DNA of 42,226 nucleotides from Candidatus Heimdallarchaeota archaeon LC_2 (GCA_001940725.1 MDVR01000044.1:1-42226); one strand, 5' to 3'. Numbered from the stretch's first letter, positions 26,406-34,649 are shown. Notes: generated by a model not told the origin, from the sequence alone. Program-made: numbers and translations.

Positions 26406-27329
26406 TCACAGCCAAGAATAATCTTTAGTTTGATAATGAATAATATATCTCCCTAATTCCGAATTAACAGCTTCTGCAACAGGGTTACATTTTACTTTCA
26501 TTAAATAAATTGCATCAGTCGGTAATATTTCAGAAGATAATGTTTCAAATTGGGCCATCCCCTTGATAATTAGGAGCTTTGCTTCATTTATTCGATTTAG
26601 CAATTGTTCTGGAATGCGATTTAAAAATAACCCAACATCTGAGTTACCAGTATCCCACAATTGAACATCAATTGGAAAATCTTGCATATCTGATCTAGTA
26701 ACGTCATTTAGGATTGGTCCACCTTTAACAACTGCTTCCACATCAATACCAGAATCTAATAAAGCTTGAATTAGCAAAGCATCCAAATAATTCTCACCCA
26801 CATTGTCTAGTAGAAACAGTACCAAGTCTCCTTGATTGACTTTTGTTGAAATTTTTAGTGCCGTTTCTTTAGCTGTTTTTTGTAGTTTGGTGTCTTGAAA
26901 TAATGTATGAAGTTCTTTTATCATCTTATCCTGAGTTATTTCTGTATAATTTCCTCCAACATCAAATTCAATTCCATTTCCAAATAATGAAATAATTAAT
27001 TTCTCTTCCAAATTCATTTTTTTATTTTTGAATACTTTCCAAAAATAGCTCCCTAATTCGTGTCCAATATTTTTTTCTTTTTGATAGGTATTTCCCAAGT
27101 TATTGAGTTCCAGAATTTTTTGACGATTAGTGCCTAACTGAGCAGGACAAATTCTATTAATTTTATTATTTAACCAGCCATTACTGGCATTCAAAGATTC
27201 ATTAGTTTTGGCAATTTTGTTCATTATTTGATTTTGTAATTTAAGATCGATATTTTTCCTCAATAATATTCCATTTGTACGTTTTAATATGCATGAATAA
27301 CATTCTTCAACTAATTGCATCGGATACAA
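26406..27329 (-). CDS. DUF89 family damage-control phosphatase-like protein
   Basis: A 307-residue DUF89/ARMT1-like protein, a metal-dependent phosphatase family thought to hydrolyse damaged or over-accumulated phosphometabolites. N-terminal CYSC (10-13), FGNGIEFD (116-123), the DNxGE signature LLDNVGEN (173-180; D175, N176 predicted metal ligands), VKGGPILNDVT (201-211) and IIKGMAQFE are in order; the archaeal C-terminal KCNPVAE stretch is also present. Complete active site. Divergent from the degenerate Nudix gene, 66 bases apart. The physiological substrate is unknown. Confidence 0.9.
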   Translation of the reverse strand: MYPMQLVEECYSCILKRTNGILLRKNIDLKLQNQIMNKIAKTNESLNASNGWLNNKINRICPAQLGTNRQKILELNNLGNTYQKEKNIGHELGSYFWKVFKNKKMNLEEKLIISLFGNGIEFDVGGNYTEITQDKMIKELHTLFQDTKLQKTAKETALKISTKVNQGDLVLFLLDNVGENYLDALLIQALLDSGIDVEAVVKGGPILNDVTRSDMQDFPIDVQLWDTGNSDVGLFLNRIPEQLLNRINEAKLLIIKGMAQFETLSSEILPTDAIYLMKVKCNPVAEAVNSELGRYIIHYQTKDYSWL

Positions 27330-27395
27330 TATTTCTATTAATTTTAACGATCAAAATATTTTTGTTCTCGCTATGGATTATTAGATTAGAGATAA

Positions 27396-27857
27396 ATGGT
27401 TGAAATTAAGGTTGGAGTTGTAACTTTCCGATACACAGAAGATAATATAGAGTTGCTACTAATCAGTCAAGAGAATACAATATCTCATGTTATAGGACAA
27501 CAAAGAGAAAACAAAACAATAGTCGAATCAGCTCTAGAAAATTTACGAGAAAAAACAGGATTGAATCTTTTAGTTGTATCTCTTGAACCAGTCTACGAAA
27601 TATTACAATTCACAGAAGTAGAAGGAAGGAAGATAGAGGAAAAAATATATTATTTTACTGGAATCTCAGATCCAAGGCAAAGTGCAACCCTGTCTGATTA
27701 TGATATCGAATATCTTTGGGTTGATCATTTAGGGGGAAGAAATACAATCACAAAAAACATTGACATTCAAGCATATGAGAATGCTAGAAATTGGCTTTAT
27801 GAAAATGATGAAGCACCATTATTTTTAGCAAATTACTTAGAAAGGCTCCAATTATGA
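27396..27857 (+). CDS. Nudix-fold protein with degenerate Nudix box
   Basis: A 153-residue protein with the Nudix layout: strand VGVVTFRYTEDNIELLLISQ, then G34 and a Nudix-like helix ending ENLREKTGLNLL. Against GX5EX7REUXEEXGU the residues are K40 for the first E, E48-N49 for RE, and E52-K53 for EE; only one of the four acidic positions and both Gly remain. Metal-dependent hydrolysis is therefore unlikely. It could bind a nucleotide as a sensor, or be scaffolded in a complex. Downstream lie the TerB-like and DUSP-like genes on the same strand. Confidence 0.75.
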   Translation: MVEIKVGVVTFRYTEDNIELLLISQENTISHVIGQQRENKTIVESALENLREKTGLNLLVVSLEPVYEILQFTEVEGRKIEEKIYYFTGISDPRQSATLSDYDIEYLWVDHLGGRNTITKNIDIQAYENARNWLYENDEAPLFLANYLERLQL

Positions 27858-28002
27858 ATAAGTAATTGAAAAATCGAAACAAGCGATTGGATTCTCAATA
27901 GATGATCTAGATTCATCAACACTTAATCCTAAATTTTTTAGAAGAATACTAACAAGAAATAAATCAAAATATATAAGTAAATGTTTTGTGTGGAGTTAGA
28001 TA

Positions 28003-28329
28003 ATGCCCGATCGAGATAAAATTCCTTATGAGACTTCATTATCAACTCTACTGTTATCTGTTGTCAGACAAGCTCAAGCAGATGGATTAATTAGTAGGGA
28101 TGAAGGAGAGCTGATAAACAAAATACAAATTGATGCTCGTGATTTTGAGTCAGAAATAGCAAGAGCCATGAAGGAAGGAAATACGGATTTCAAGGAAATA
28201 TTTCTAAAAACAAAAGGTAAAATGATAAAGAATGCCACCGAAATCGCCAAAAAAGATGGTGTTATTTCTGAAGATGAGGAAGCAATAATTAATAAATTAA
28301 TTATTGAATTAGAAAAAGTGGAATTATAG
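28003..28329 (+). CDS. TerB-like helical protein with two acidic D-G-x-I-S motifs
   Basis: A 108-residue, all-helical protein with two copies of an acidic loop: ADGLISRDEGELI (26-38) and KDGVISEDEEAII (84-96). The A/K-D-G-x-I-S-x-D-E form is that of the TerB/DjlA metal-binding helical domain (tellurite-resistance family), in which a pseudo-two-fold pair of such loops binds divalent cation. No membrane segment. It is followed after 12 bases by the phosphatase gene, with the SD site of the latter overlapping its stop codon, so the two are almost surely co-translated. Function unknown. Confidence 0.7.
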   Translation: MPDRDKIPYETSLSTLLLSVVRQAQADGLISRDEGELINKIQIDARDFESEIARAMKEGNTDFKEIFLKTKGKMIKNATEIAKKDGVISEDEEAIINKLIIELEKVEL

Positions 28330-28341
28330 GAGATCAATCTG

Positions 28342-28782
28342 GTGGATGAACCCAGTAATTTTTCCTTTATTGATGATTTTATTGCTGGATCAGCGATACC
28401 TCAAAGTAAATCAAATTTAGAATTTTATCTTCAAAATGATATTAACAACATTGTAACTTTAACCAGTGAGAAACCTCTAGCTTTTCATTATATTGAAAAA
28501 TTAGATTTTAATCTATTACATTTATCAATTACAAATCCACCAATTTCGAAGGAAATGATTGCGAGCTTTGTTGATTTTCTCTCAAAAGCAAAAAAGAAAA
28601 ATGAGAAAGTAGTGATACATTGTCAATTTGGTCAGGAAAGAACTGGAATAATGTTGGTCGTCTATTTAATTAAAATTAAAGGGTACAATGTTAAGAATGC
28701 AATTTCAGAAGTTAGGACTAATAGGCCAGGTTCATTACAAATGAAAAGCACTTTAGAATTTCTTTTAACTAACTACAATTAG
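28342..28782 (+). CDS. Dual-specificity phosphatase-like protein (DUSP23-like)
   Basis: A 146-residue protein-tyrosine-phosphatase fold of the small DUSP23/VHZ type. The P-loop HCQFGQERTG gives nucleophile C94 and R100; the NRPGS stretch (127-131) matches DUSP23 NRPGS-type sequence. In DUSP23 the general acid is Asp in IPDF; the matching place here is ITNPP with N65, so the acid seems to be missing. It starts with GTG at 28342, preceded by AGGAGA (28328-28333) overlapping the stop of the TerB-like gene; no in-frame ATG fits. It may be a slow phosphatase or a phosphate-binding adaptor. Substrate (protein, lipid or RNA cap-like) unknown. Confidence 0.85.
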   Translation: MDEPSNFSFIDDFIAGSAIPQSKSNLEFYLQNDINNIVTLTSEKPLAFHYIEKLDFNLLHLSITNPPISKEMIASFVDFLSKAKKKNEKVVIHCQFGQERTGIMLVVYLIKIKGYNVKNAISEVRTNRPGSLQMKSTLEFLLTNYN

Positions 28783-28848
28783 TTTTATGTTAAAAAATAC
28801 AGAGAAGCTTCAAAGTCTGAAATTTGTTTCTTATTTTAAGTGGTATAA

Positions 28849-29232
28849 CTAGAGAAACGGATAGAGCTTAGATTTTTTTATTACAATAGGAACATGGCTT
28901 GTTTTCTTAATCGAATTCATCATCATGTGAAAACTTAATTTCTTTTCTTCACCACAAGAATTACAGTTAAGATGATATGAATCAAGAGCACGTCCGACCA
29001 AATCACTTTGAAAAGAATGCATCAATGTGTCAGTTTTCGAGCCACATGAACAAATATATTGATTGATGAGTTTTAAATTGTCATCCATTGATCCATTACC
29101 ACTATAAAAAGACGTCGATACTCTTTTTATTTTCGATTTTTTATCAGTTGCTTTTTCACTTTTCAATTTATCTTTAAGAGAGTTAATCAAATCTCTATGG
29201 CTGAAACCGTCCAGTTGATCCGCTTTGATCAT
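28849..29232 (-). CDS. Small zinc-ribbon-like protein, N-terminus duplicated in the repeat array
   Basis: A 127-residue basic protein. Residues 1-50 are charged and probably helical; C61-S-C63 and C90-N-S-C93 form a likely zinc site with helix FHMMMNSIKK after it. No family recognised. It is divergent from the PAS protein gene at 30381, though the two now lie 1.1 kb apart because the intergenic segment is triplicated. The first 35 codons (29126-29232) lie inside the repeat unit; two further copies of this start are present upstream and run into junction sequence. TTATATATAC about 20-28 bases before the ATG is its TATA box. Confidence 0.7.
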   Translation of the reverse strand: MIKADQLDGFSHRDLINSLKDKLKSEKATDKKSKIKRVSTSFYSGNGSMDDNLKLINQYICSCGSKTDTLMHSFQSDLVGRALDSYHLNCNSCGEEKKLSFHMMMNSIKKTSHVPIVIKKSKLYPFL

Positions 29233-29249
29233 TAGTTCTAATTTACTTG

Positions 29250-29260
29250 TTTATATATAC
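29250..29260 (-). promoter_or_regulatory. TATA box of the zinc-ribbon gene
   Basis: GTATATATAAA on the minus strand, about 20-28 bases from the ATG ending at 29232, is a near-ideal archaeal TATA box and implies a leaderless message. Identical copies lie at 29680-29690 and 30110-30120 in the other repeat units. Confidence 0.55.
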
Positions 29261-29518
29261 TATGTATTATCATGCACATGTTATCTGGGTATACATCATT
29301 TAATCAATAAGTTACCTAGATAAATGTTAGAAATTTAAAGTATCACATAAGATTAAAGGTTAAAATGAAAAAATACAAAATCTTAAATAAATGTATTTTA
29401 TCCGCCTAGTGATATCTTAAATTGTACTTAATCAATAAAGAAAGAATTATTCCAAATTTCAAAAAATTTTCAACAAGCAAAAAAGTATAAATTGCTAGTT
29501 AAAAACATTCGTTTATTA

Positions 29519-29662
29519 TTATGAGAATGGCATGTTCCTGGTGTGGTAAAATACATTTATTTTCGATTTTTTATCAGTTGCTTTTTCACTTTTCAATTTA
29601 TCTTTAAGAGAGTTAATCAAATCTCTATGGCTGAAACCGTCCAGTTGATCCGCTTTGATCAT
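29519..29662 (-). pseudogene. Truncated copy of the zinc-ribbon gene (repeat unit 2)
   Basis: Keeps the start and first 35 codons of the 28849-29232 gene, then runs through the junction into antisense sequence of the PAS gene start and stops after 47 codons. The cysteines are lost. It still has a complete TATA box. Confidence 0.7.
29521..29607 (+). pseudogene. Truncated copy of the zinc-ribbon/PAS gene (repeat unit 1)
   Basis: Start codon and first 10 codons of the 30381 gene (MRMACSWCGK), including one CxxC, then out-of-context sequence and a stop after 28 codons. It has its own copy of the promoter. Confidence 0.7.
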
Positions 29663-29948
29663 TAGTTCTAATTTACTTGTTTATATATACTATGTATTAT
29701 CATGCACATGTTATCTGGGTATACATCATTTAATCAATAAGTTACCTAGATAAATGTTAGAAATTTAAAGTATCACATAAGATTAAAGGTTAAAATGAAA
29801 AAATACAAAATCTTAAATAAATGTATTTTATCCGCCTAGTGATATCTTAAATTGTACTTAATCAATAAAGAAAGAATTATTCCAAATTTCAAAAAATTTT
29901 CAACAAGCAAAAAAGTATAAATTGCTAGTTAAAAACATTCGTTTATTA

Positions 29949-30092
29949 TTATGAGAATGGCATGTTCCTGGTGTGGTAAAATACATTTATTTTCGATTTT
30001 TTATCAGTTGCTTTTTCACTTTTCAATTTATCTTTAAGAGAGTTAATCAAATCTCTATGGCTGAAACCGTCCAGTTGATCCGCTTTGATCAT
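29949..30092 (-). pseudogene. Truncated copy of the zinc-ribbon gene (repeat unit 3)
   Basis: Identical to the copy at 29519-29662, shifted by 430 bases: 47 codons, the first 35 shared with the intact gene, cysteines missing. Confidence 0.7.
29951..30037 (+). pseudogene. Truncated copy of the zinc-ribbon/PAS gene (repeat unit 2)
   Basis: Identical to the copy at 29521-29607, shifted by 430 bases: 28 codons, of which the first 10 belong to the intact gene. Confidence 0.7.
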
Positions 30093-30342
30093 TAGTTCTA
30101 ATTTACTTGTTTATATATACTATGTATTATCATGCACATGTTATCTGGGTATACATCATTTAATCAATAAGTTACCTAGATAAATGTTAGAAATTTAAAG
30201 TATCACATAAGATTAAAGGTTAAAATGAAAAAATACAAAATCTTAAATAAATGTATTTTATCCGCCTAGTGATATCTTAAATTGTACTTAATCAATAAAG
30301 AAAGAATTATTCCAAATTTCAAAAAATTTTCAACAAGCAAAA

Positions 30343-30352
30343 AAGTATAAAT
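30343..30352 (+). promoter_or_regulatory. TATA element of the zinc-ribbon/PAS gene
   Basis: AAGTATAAAT-type element about 30-38 bases before the ATG at 30381; the same sequence lies before the two truncated starts, 430 and 860 bases upstream, so three identical promoters point rightward. Confidence 0.45.
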
Positions 30353-30380
30353 TGCTAGTTAAAAACATTCGTTTATTATT

Positions 30381-30857
30381 ATGAGAATGGCATGTTCCTG
30401 GTGTGGTAAAATCTTACCTATTAATTCAAAAGTGAAACATTCTTTGGAGAGTCAAATAAGTCATTCTATTTGTCTTCCTTGTATTAAAAATATGAACATT
30501 TTCGATGAAATAGATTTATCCAAAAAAAATTCCCAATTAAGATATGGTCAGGCAGTAATCAATAGAGAAAATAAAATTACCAGTTATGAAACTTTTAATC
30601 CAAAAAGAATGATAGAAGTGTTTCCAAATGTCTTGGGAAAAGATTATTTTAAAGAGATCAATCCATCGCTTTCAATAAAATCACTCAAGAATAAATTATC
30701 TGGTCTGCGTAGAAGAAAAAATGATGGTCAATTAGAAATGCATTACCTTATTTTGGATGATAAAAATATTCACTTTTCATCAATTGAATTAACTCATTTC
30801 AAATCAAGTGGCGATACAGTAATTAATTTTAAATTAGTTCAACAGGAAAATCAATAG
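30381..30857 (+). CDS. Zinc ribbon plus photoactive-yellow-protein-like PAS domain
   Basis: A 158-residue protein. Residues 1-40 form a zinc ribbon, C5-S-W-C8 ... ISHSIC31-L-P-C34, of the CxWC/SHxICPxC type often found next to PAS or receiver domains. Residues 53-155 align along their length with PYP: YGQAVINRENKITSYE with FGAIQLDGDGNILQYN, PNVLGKDYFKEINPS with KQVIGKNFFKDVAPC, and the last three strands. The chromophore Cys69 of PYP corresponds to S96, Glu46 to N73, while Tyr42 matches Y69. So it cannot bind p-coumarate through a thioester; some other ligand or pure protein contact is likely. Probably a small sensor or partner-binding protein. Confidence 0.75.
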   Translation: MRMACSWCGKILPINSKVKHSLESQISHSICLPCIKNMNIFDEIDLSKKNSQLRYGQAVINRENKITSYETFNPKRMIEVFPNVLGKDYFKEINPSLSIKSLKNKLSGLRRRKNDGQLEMHYLILDDKNIHFSSIELTHFKSSGDTVINFKLVQQENQ

Positions 30858-31216
30858 AAAATTATAAAAAACAGAAAAATTTAGGTATACTAATAATAAC
30901 AGAAAATTTTGATCAGCACTGAATGATCATCGATGAAAAAAAATTCAACACAATCAATAGTTTGGATACAAACCAATATAGCAGCTTTAACAAAAGTATC
31001 GATGATTTCATCTAAATTAAGTTTTTATCTAATTAATTATGCAATTGGTATATATCGATGAAAAACATGATGCAAAGATGAAATAATATTTAACGATGAT
31101 ATCCGATGATAATATCCATAATCGCATTATGCTGAATTTTAAGAAGTTTTCTTAGAAAAATGAGAATTTATAGCCAAATGTGTAATTATATTAAGGTCGG
31201 ATAAGGATAAATAATA
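30858..31216. other. Intergenic region rich in GATGA motifs
   Basis: 359 bases with no supportable ORF. GATGA occurs six times on the plus strand between 30932 and 31109 (at 30932, 31001, 31057, 31077, 31095, 31105), five of them as CGATGA, with CTGA at 31132. The spacing is irregular. This might be a regulatory site cluster or box C/D-like RNA, but the standard UGAUGA box is not met. Confidence 0.35.
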
Positions 31217-32125
31217 ATGGCATATACTATCAAAAATTATAGTGAAGACTATTTAGAAAGCCAATATGAAATTGGCAATGCGATTTTAAGTAAATGGACT
31301 GGTGCTGCCCAATCATCTGTAGAAAGTCTGAAACAAACTTATTCACAAGAAGGATTTGATCCTGAAATGAAATTTTACGCCTTTAAAGAGGATGAGATGG
31401 TTGGATTTTGCACAAGTTCCCATATATCAAACCAATCTGAAGATGATCCGAAAAAAGCATTTCTCGAATTTCCGCTTGTCAAAGAGGGACATGATGAAGC
31501 ATTTGAACAATTATTTTCAACTGCACTTGGAACACTTCGAGATAAAGGGTATAAAGCAGTAAGGAGCAGAGCAGGAGAGGACTGGATTGGTAGTCAAAGT
31601 TACATTGAAAAATATGGTTTTACATTTCATTCTGAACTATTTCAGAGAGCAGAATTTGATCCACATACAATTGATATTTCATCTCTCCCCGATGCAGGTC
31701 ATTTACCCCAACTTGATTTTGAAAAACATACTGATCAGTTAATTGAATTAATAAAAAATGAATACAGTGTCACTGAAGATCAGGCGAAGGCAGCAGTCGA
31801 TAATCTAATTAGTCTAAGTGACCAAACAATATTCCATGATATTATTTTAGAAGAGGAAAAGATCGTGGGAAGGATGCTAGTCTATTACCCAACAGCAGAT
31901 CAGAAAGATGTCGTTCTTTTTACTCGAATCCTGACAGTGGGTGAAAAAGATCAAGAGTACCGAGATAGATTAATGAAATCAGCTATTGATAAACTCAGAA
32001 AAATACCTGAAATTAAAACTGCTAGAATTTTTCTGGGTGGAAATGTGATTGATCAAGAAAATCCCTATGGATCATTGAAATTCAAATTCGAAGCTCCATT
32101 ATCATTTTATGAAAGGAAACTTTAA
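31217..32125 (+). CDS. Tandem GNAT-fold acetyltransferase
   Basis: A 302-residue protein with two N-acetyltransferase-like halves. The first (residues 1-150) shows the strand pair FYAFKEDEMVGFCTSS, a helix LFSTALGTLRDKGYKAVRSRAG and the typical C-terminal YIEKYGFTFHSE. The second (170-300) is more divergent (DIILEEEKIVGRMLVYY, then DRLMKSAIDKLRKIPEIKTARIFLG). The acetyl-CoA pyrophosphate loop (Q/RxxGxG/A) is not clear in either half, so activity is uncertain. The substrate is unknown. It stands alone with its own promoter region. Confidence 0.8.
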   Translation: MAYTIKNYSEDYLESQYEIGNAILSKWTGAAQSSVESLKQTYSQEGFDPEMKFYAFKEDEMVGFCTSSHISNQSEDDPKKAFLEFPLVKEGHDEAFEQLFSTALGTLRDKGYKAVRSRAGEDWIGSQSYIEKYGFTFHSELFQRAEFDPHTIDISSLPDAGHLPQLDFEKHTDQLIELIKNEYSVTEDQAKAAVDNLISLSDQTIFHDIILEEEKIVGRMLVYYPTADQKDVVLFTRILTVGEKDQEYRDRLMKSAIDKLRKIPEIKTARIFLGGNVIDQENPYGSLKFKFEAPLSFYERKL

Positions 32126-32251
32126 TAATAAAATAAATAAATAAGTATCTGCATTTTTTATTTACTAATTATTTTTAATTCTCTACTTATCAGTAAATTA
32201 GTTTAAAATTTGAATAAATCAAAAATCAATTGAGCTGATAGGGAAAATTTG

Positions 32252-34435
32252 ATGGAAGAGTGTAAAGATTTAGGAAAGCTTGCAAAACAGAAAGAAAAAG
32301 AAATTCCAAGTGAGGCTGTTGAATTGTATATCCAGGCAGCCAATTGTTTTGCAGCGAAAGATAATCAAAAAGATAATAAAACAAATCTAGAAAAAGCGGC
32401 TAAATTACTGAGAGAAATAGCTAAATCAATTGAAGACCCTACAGAAGCACTGGCTCATTATGAACAATCTTCTTCAATTTATTCAGATATTGACAAACAG
32501 GTTGAAGGTGAAAAAGTTCTACAGGAAGCGCATCAGAAATTTATCCATTCTGCTAAGATGTTACAATCCGAAGCAAATAAAATCGAAGATCTAGAAATAG
32601 CTGTAGGAAAATTAAAACAGGCATCTGATTATGCATTAAAAGGGAAAAATGAACAATTATTTAATGAATGTTGGATTGATTCAGGAGATTTTTACTTAAA
32701 GAAAGCTAGTCAAATTCAAGATCCAAGAGATGCTCTAAAAATTTATGAAGAAGCTGTTATAAACTATAGGCAAGGTAATGATAAAAAGAAACGACTTACC
32801 TCCCTCGAACGAGCTGCTGAAAATTTTTCTAAAAAGGCAAATGAAATTTATAAAACTCAAAAAACGTTAGTCTTAGCTCTTGATAACTATATTCAAGCCT
32901 TTACCCTATATCGATCAATAAATGTGAAAGACAAGGCAATACAAAATGAAAAGAAGGCAGAAGAAATTTGTGATATGATTGGCATACCACAAGATTCCAT
33001 CACAAATTATCTAGAAACTCAAGGAATATTTTCGATCTCTATTTCTGAAAAACAAAAATTAGAATCAGAGAAGGAAGAGTCGCATGTAGATCTGGATACG
33101 AAAAGTGATCAAACAAGAATAGAAGAAAATGAAAGAGCCATTGTAAGTAAAGAATCGTTGGAATCAGATCGTGAAGTACTACAAGCAGATCAGGAAAAGC
33201 CCCAACCTGAAATTAAAGAACCTTATCCTGAAGAAATTTCAGAGACAGAAATCGAAATAGTTGACGAAAAAATATCTGAACCTGTAGTTGAAACCATACC
33301 CATCCAAGAGGAAAAAATAGAACAAGATCGTGAGTTTGATACTCTAATTAATAAAGTACCAGAAGCAAAATTAGAAGTCCCTCCGGTCATCCCAGAAATC
33401 TCTAAAGAAATAACCCCTGTGGCCAAAGAATTGGTGGATCAGGATATTGAAAACCCAATTGAAAACCAGGAAGTATCAGAATCAGATGTTGAAATTCCAA
33501 TAGATACTCAAGAAATATCGGAACCGACCATTGAAATTCCTCTCGATACAATGAAAGACGATAAATCAGATTTCTTAGAAGATTTTGATTTTGAAAACAA
33601 AGAAGGATCTTCCATCAAGAATCGAATTAAATCCGAATTACGAGGTCAGAGTCAAAGCCCATCGACAGACATCGAAGAAGGGAAGAAAAAAACTGCAGAT
33701 ATAGAAAATCTATTTGATGATGCTTTAGATGAATCTATGGAAGAGTTTCTTTCAGATTTTGACGATGTAATTATTGTAGAGAAAGGTGGAAAACCGGTAA
33801 TAACTGGTCCAATCATTGAAATTTTAAGAGAACAAGGATATATTAAAGAGGATCTTTCAAAAGAAGAAGAATTGCAAAAAGTTCCAGAGTACCAAATTTT
33901 ATTGATAATTATCAAGGAACATCCTCTACCATTAGAAACAATTGAGGAAAGATCAGATATTGACTCCGTATCAATGGTAATTTCTAATTTACAAGCTGAC
34001 AATCTGATTGAGCAAACCAATGATTATCAATGGACTATCTCAGAAAAAGTAAAGGAAAATATAAGAGAATTTATGTCTCAAACTTTAGCAGAAGGGAAAA
34101 GTAAGTTCGAAGAGCAAAGATCGAATATCATTAGAGACTCAAAATATGAGCATCTTCTAATAGTTACACTTTACAAATTTGGAGTTATCCCAGAATTAGA
34201 TGTATCAGTAATGGAACTAATGCAGATTCCAGAATTTGCTGTAATTAAGACGATTAAAGACAATGAACCTGCAGAATTTAATTTAATTGCAGAAGTCGTG
34301 AGCGAAATCCCACCAGTACAAGTAACTAGAATGTTGTCAAGATTAGAAACAGAAGAAAGAATCAGACAAAATACAAATGGTCAATGGGAATTATCGAATA
34401 AACTTGCAAAAGAATTAGTTATAAAAAGAGAATAA
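32252..34435 (+). CDS. TPR protein with long acidic linker and two winged-helix domains
   Basis: A 727-residue cytoplasmic protein; the frame opens with TTG-ATG and the ATG at 32252 is taken. Residues 1-245 are paired helices with TPR/SNAP-like periodicity (EAVELYIQAANCFAAK, EALAHYEQSSSIYSD, DALKIYEEAVINYRQ). Residues 265-510 are a Glu/Pro/Ile-rich low-complexity linker with repeated EIP-[IL]-DT and EISEP units, likely disordered. Residues 545-605 and 660-722 are two related winged helices (VPEYQILLIIIKEHPLP..., IPEFAVIKTIKDNEPAE...), each ending in an NxxQW-type wing. Probably a scaffold or regulator joining protein partners (TPR) to nucleic acid or another complex. I know no named family with this order. 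Confidence 0.8.
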   Translation: MEECKDLGKLAKQKEKEIPSEAVELYIQAANCFAAKDNQKDNKTNLEKAAKLLREIAKSIEDPTEALAHYEQSSSIYSDIDKQVEGEKVLQEAHQKFIHSAKMLQSEANKIEDLEIAVGKLKQASDYALKGKNEQLFNECWIDSGDFYLKKASQIQDPRDALKIYEEAVINYRQGNDKKKRLTSLERAAENFSKKANEIYKTQKTLVLALDNYIQAFTLYRSINVKDKAIQNEKKAEEICDMIGIPQDSITNYLETQGIFSISISEKQKLESEKEESHVDLDTKSDQTRIEENERAIVSKESLESDREVLQADQEKPQPEIKEPYPEEISETEIEIVDEKISEPVVETIPIQEEKIEQDREFDTLINKVPEAKLEVPPVIPEISKEITPVAKELVDQDIENPIENQEVSESDVEIPIDTQEISEPTIEIPLDTMKDDKSDFLEDFDFENKEGSSIKNRIKSELRGQSQSPSTDIEEGKKKTADIENLFDDALDESMEEFLSDFDDVIIVEKGGKPVITGPIIEILREQGYIKEDLSKEEELQKVPEYQILLIIIKEHPLPLETIEERSDIDSVSMVISNLQADNLIEQTNDYQWTISEKVKENIREFMSQTLAEGKSKFEEQRSNIIRDSKYEHLLIVTLYKFGVIPELDVSVMELMQIPEFAVIKTIKDNEPAEFNLIAEVVSEIPPVQVTRMLSRLETEERIRQNTNGQWELSNKLAKELVIKRE

Positions 34436-34649
34436 TACTCTGAGTTTAATAAATTCTAGAAATTTCGAATTTAACCTTAGTAAATTTCACTTGATTAAAT
34501 AGCTGAATAGAGACCATAATTATTCGATTTCTATAATATTTTTTTAAAATTCGCTTAAATTTGATGTATAGAAGGTTTTCAAATTCAATAAAGTACAAAA
34601 TTGAAACCATAGCCACTAACCTTATTTATTGATACCCCACCTAGCACAT

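Larger units (their letters stand above)
29126..30412. repeat. Perfect tandem triplication of a 430-bp divergent promoter segment
   Basis: Units start at 29126, 29556 and 29986; the third ends at 30412, three bases short of a full period. I compared the three copies block by block and found no difference. Each unit contains the first 35 codons of the leftward zinc-ribbon gene, its promoter, about 290 intergenic bases, the promoter of the rightward PAS gene and that gene's first 10 codons. At both internal junctions the bases ACA (29553-29555, 29983-29985) match neither outer flank. No transposase, terminal inverted repeat or target-site duplication. Either a recent amplification or an assembly error. 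Confidence 0.95.

Noticed and set aside
29126..30412. CRISPR array or insertion sequence
   Set aside because: Units are 430 bp, directly abutting, without spacers; there is no transposase, inverted ends or target duplication. It is a plain tandem duplication of a gene-border segment.
30900..31140. Canonical archaeal box C/D sRNA
   Set aside because: The motifs are CGATGA or AGATGA rather than UGAUGA and no C-D'-C'-D order with the usual spacing could be laid out.
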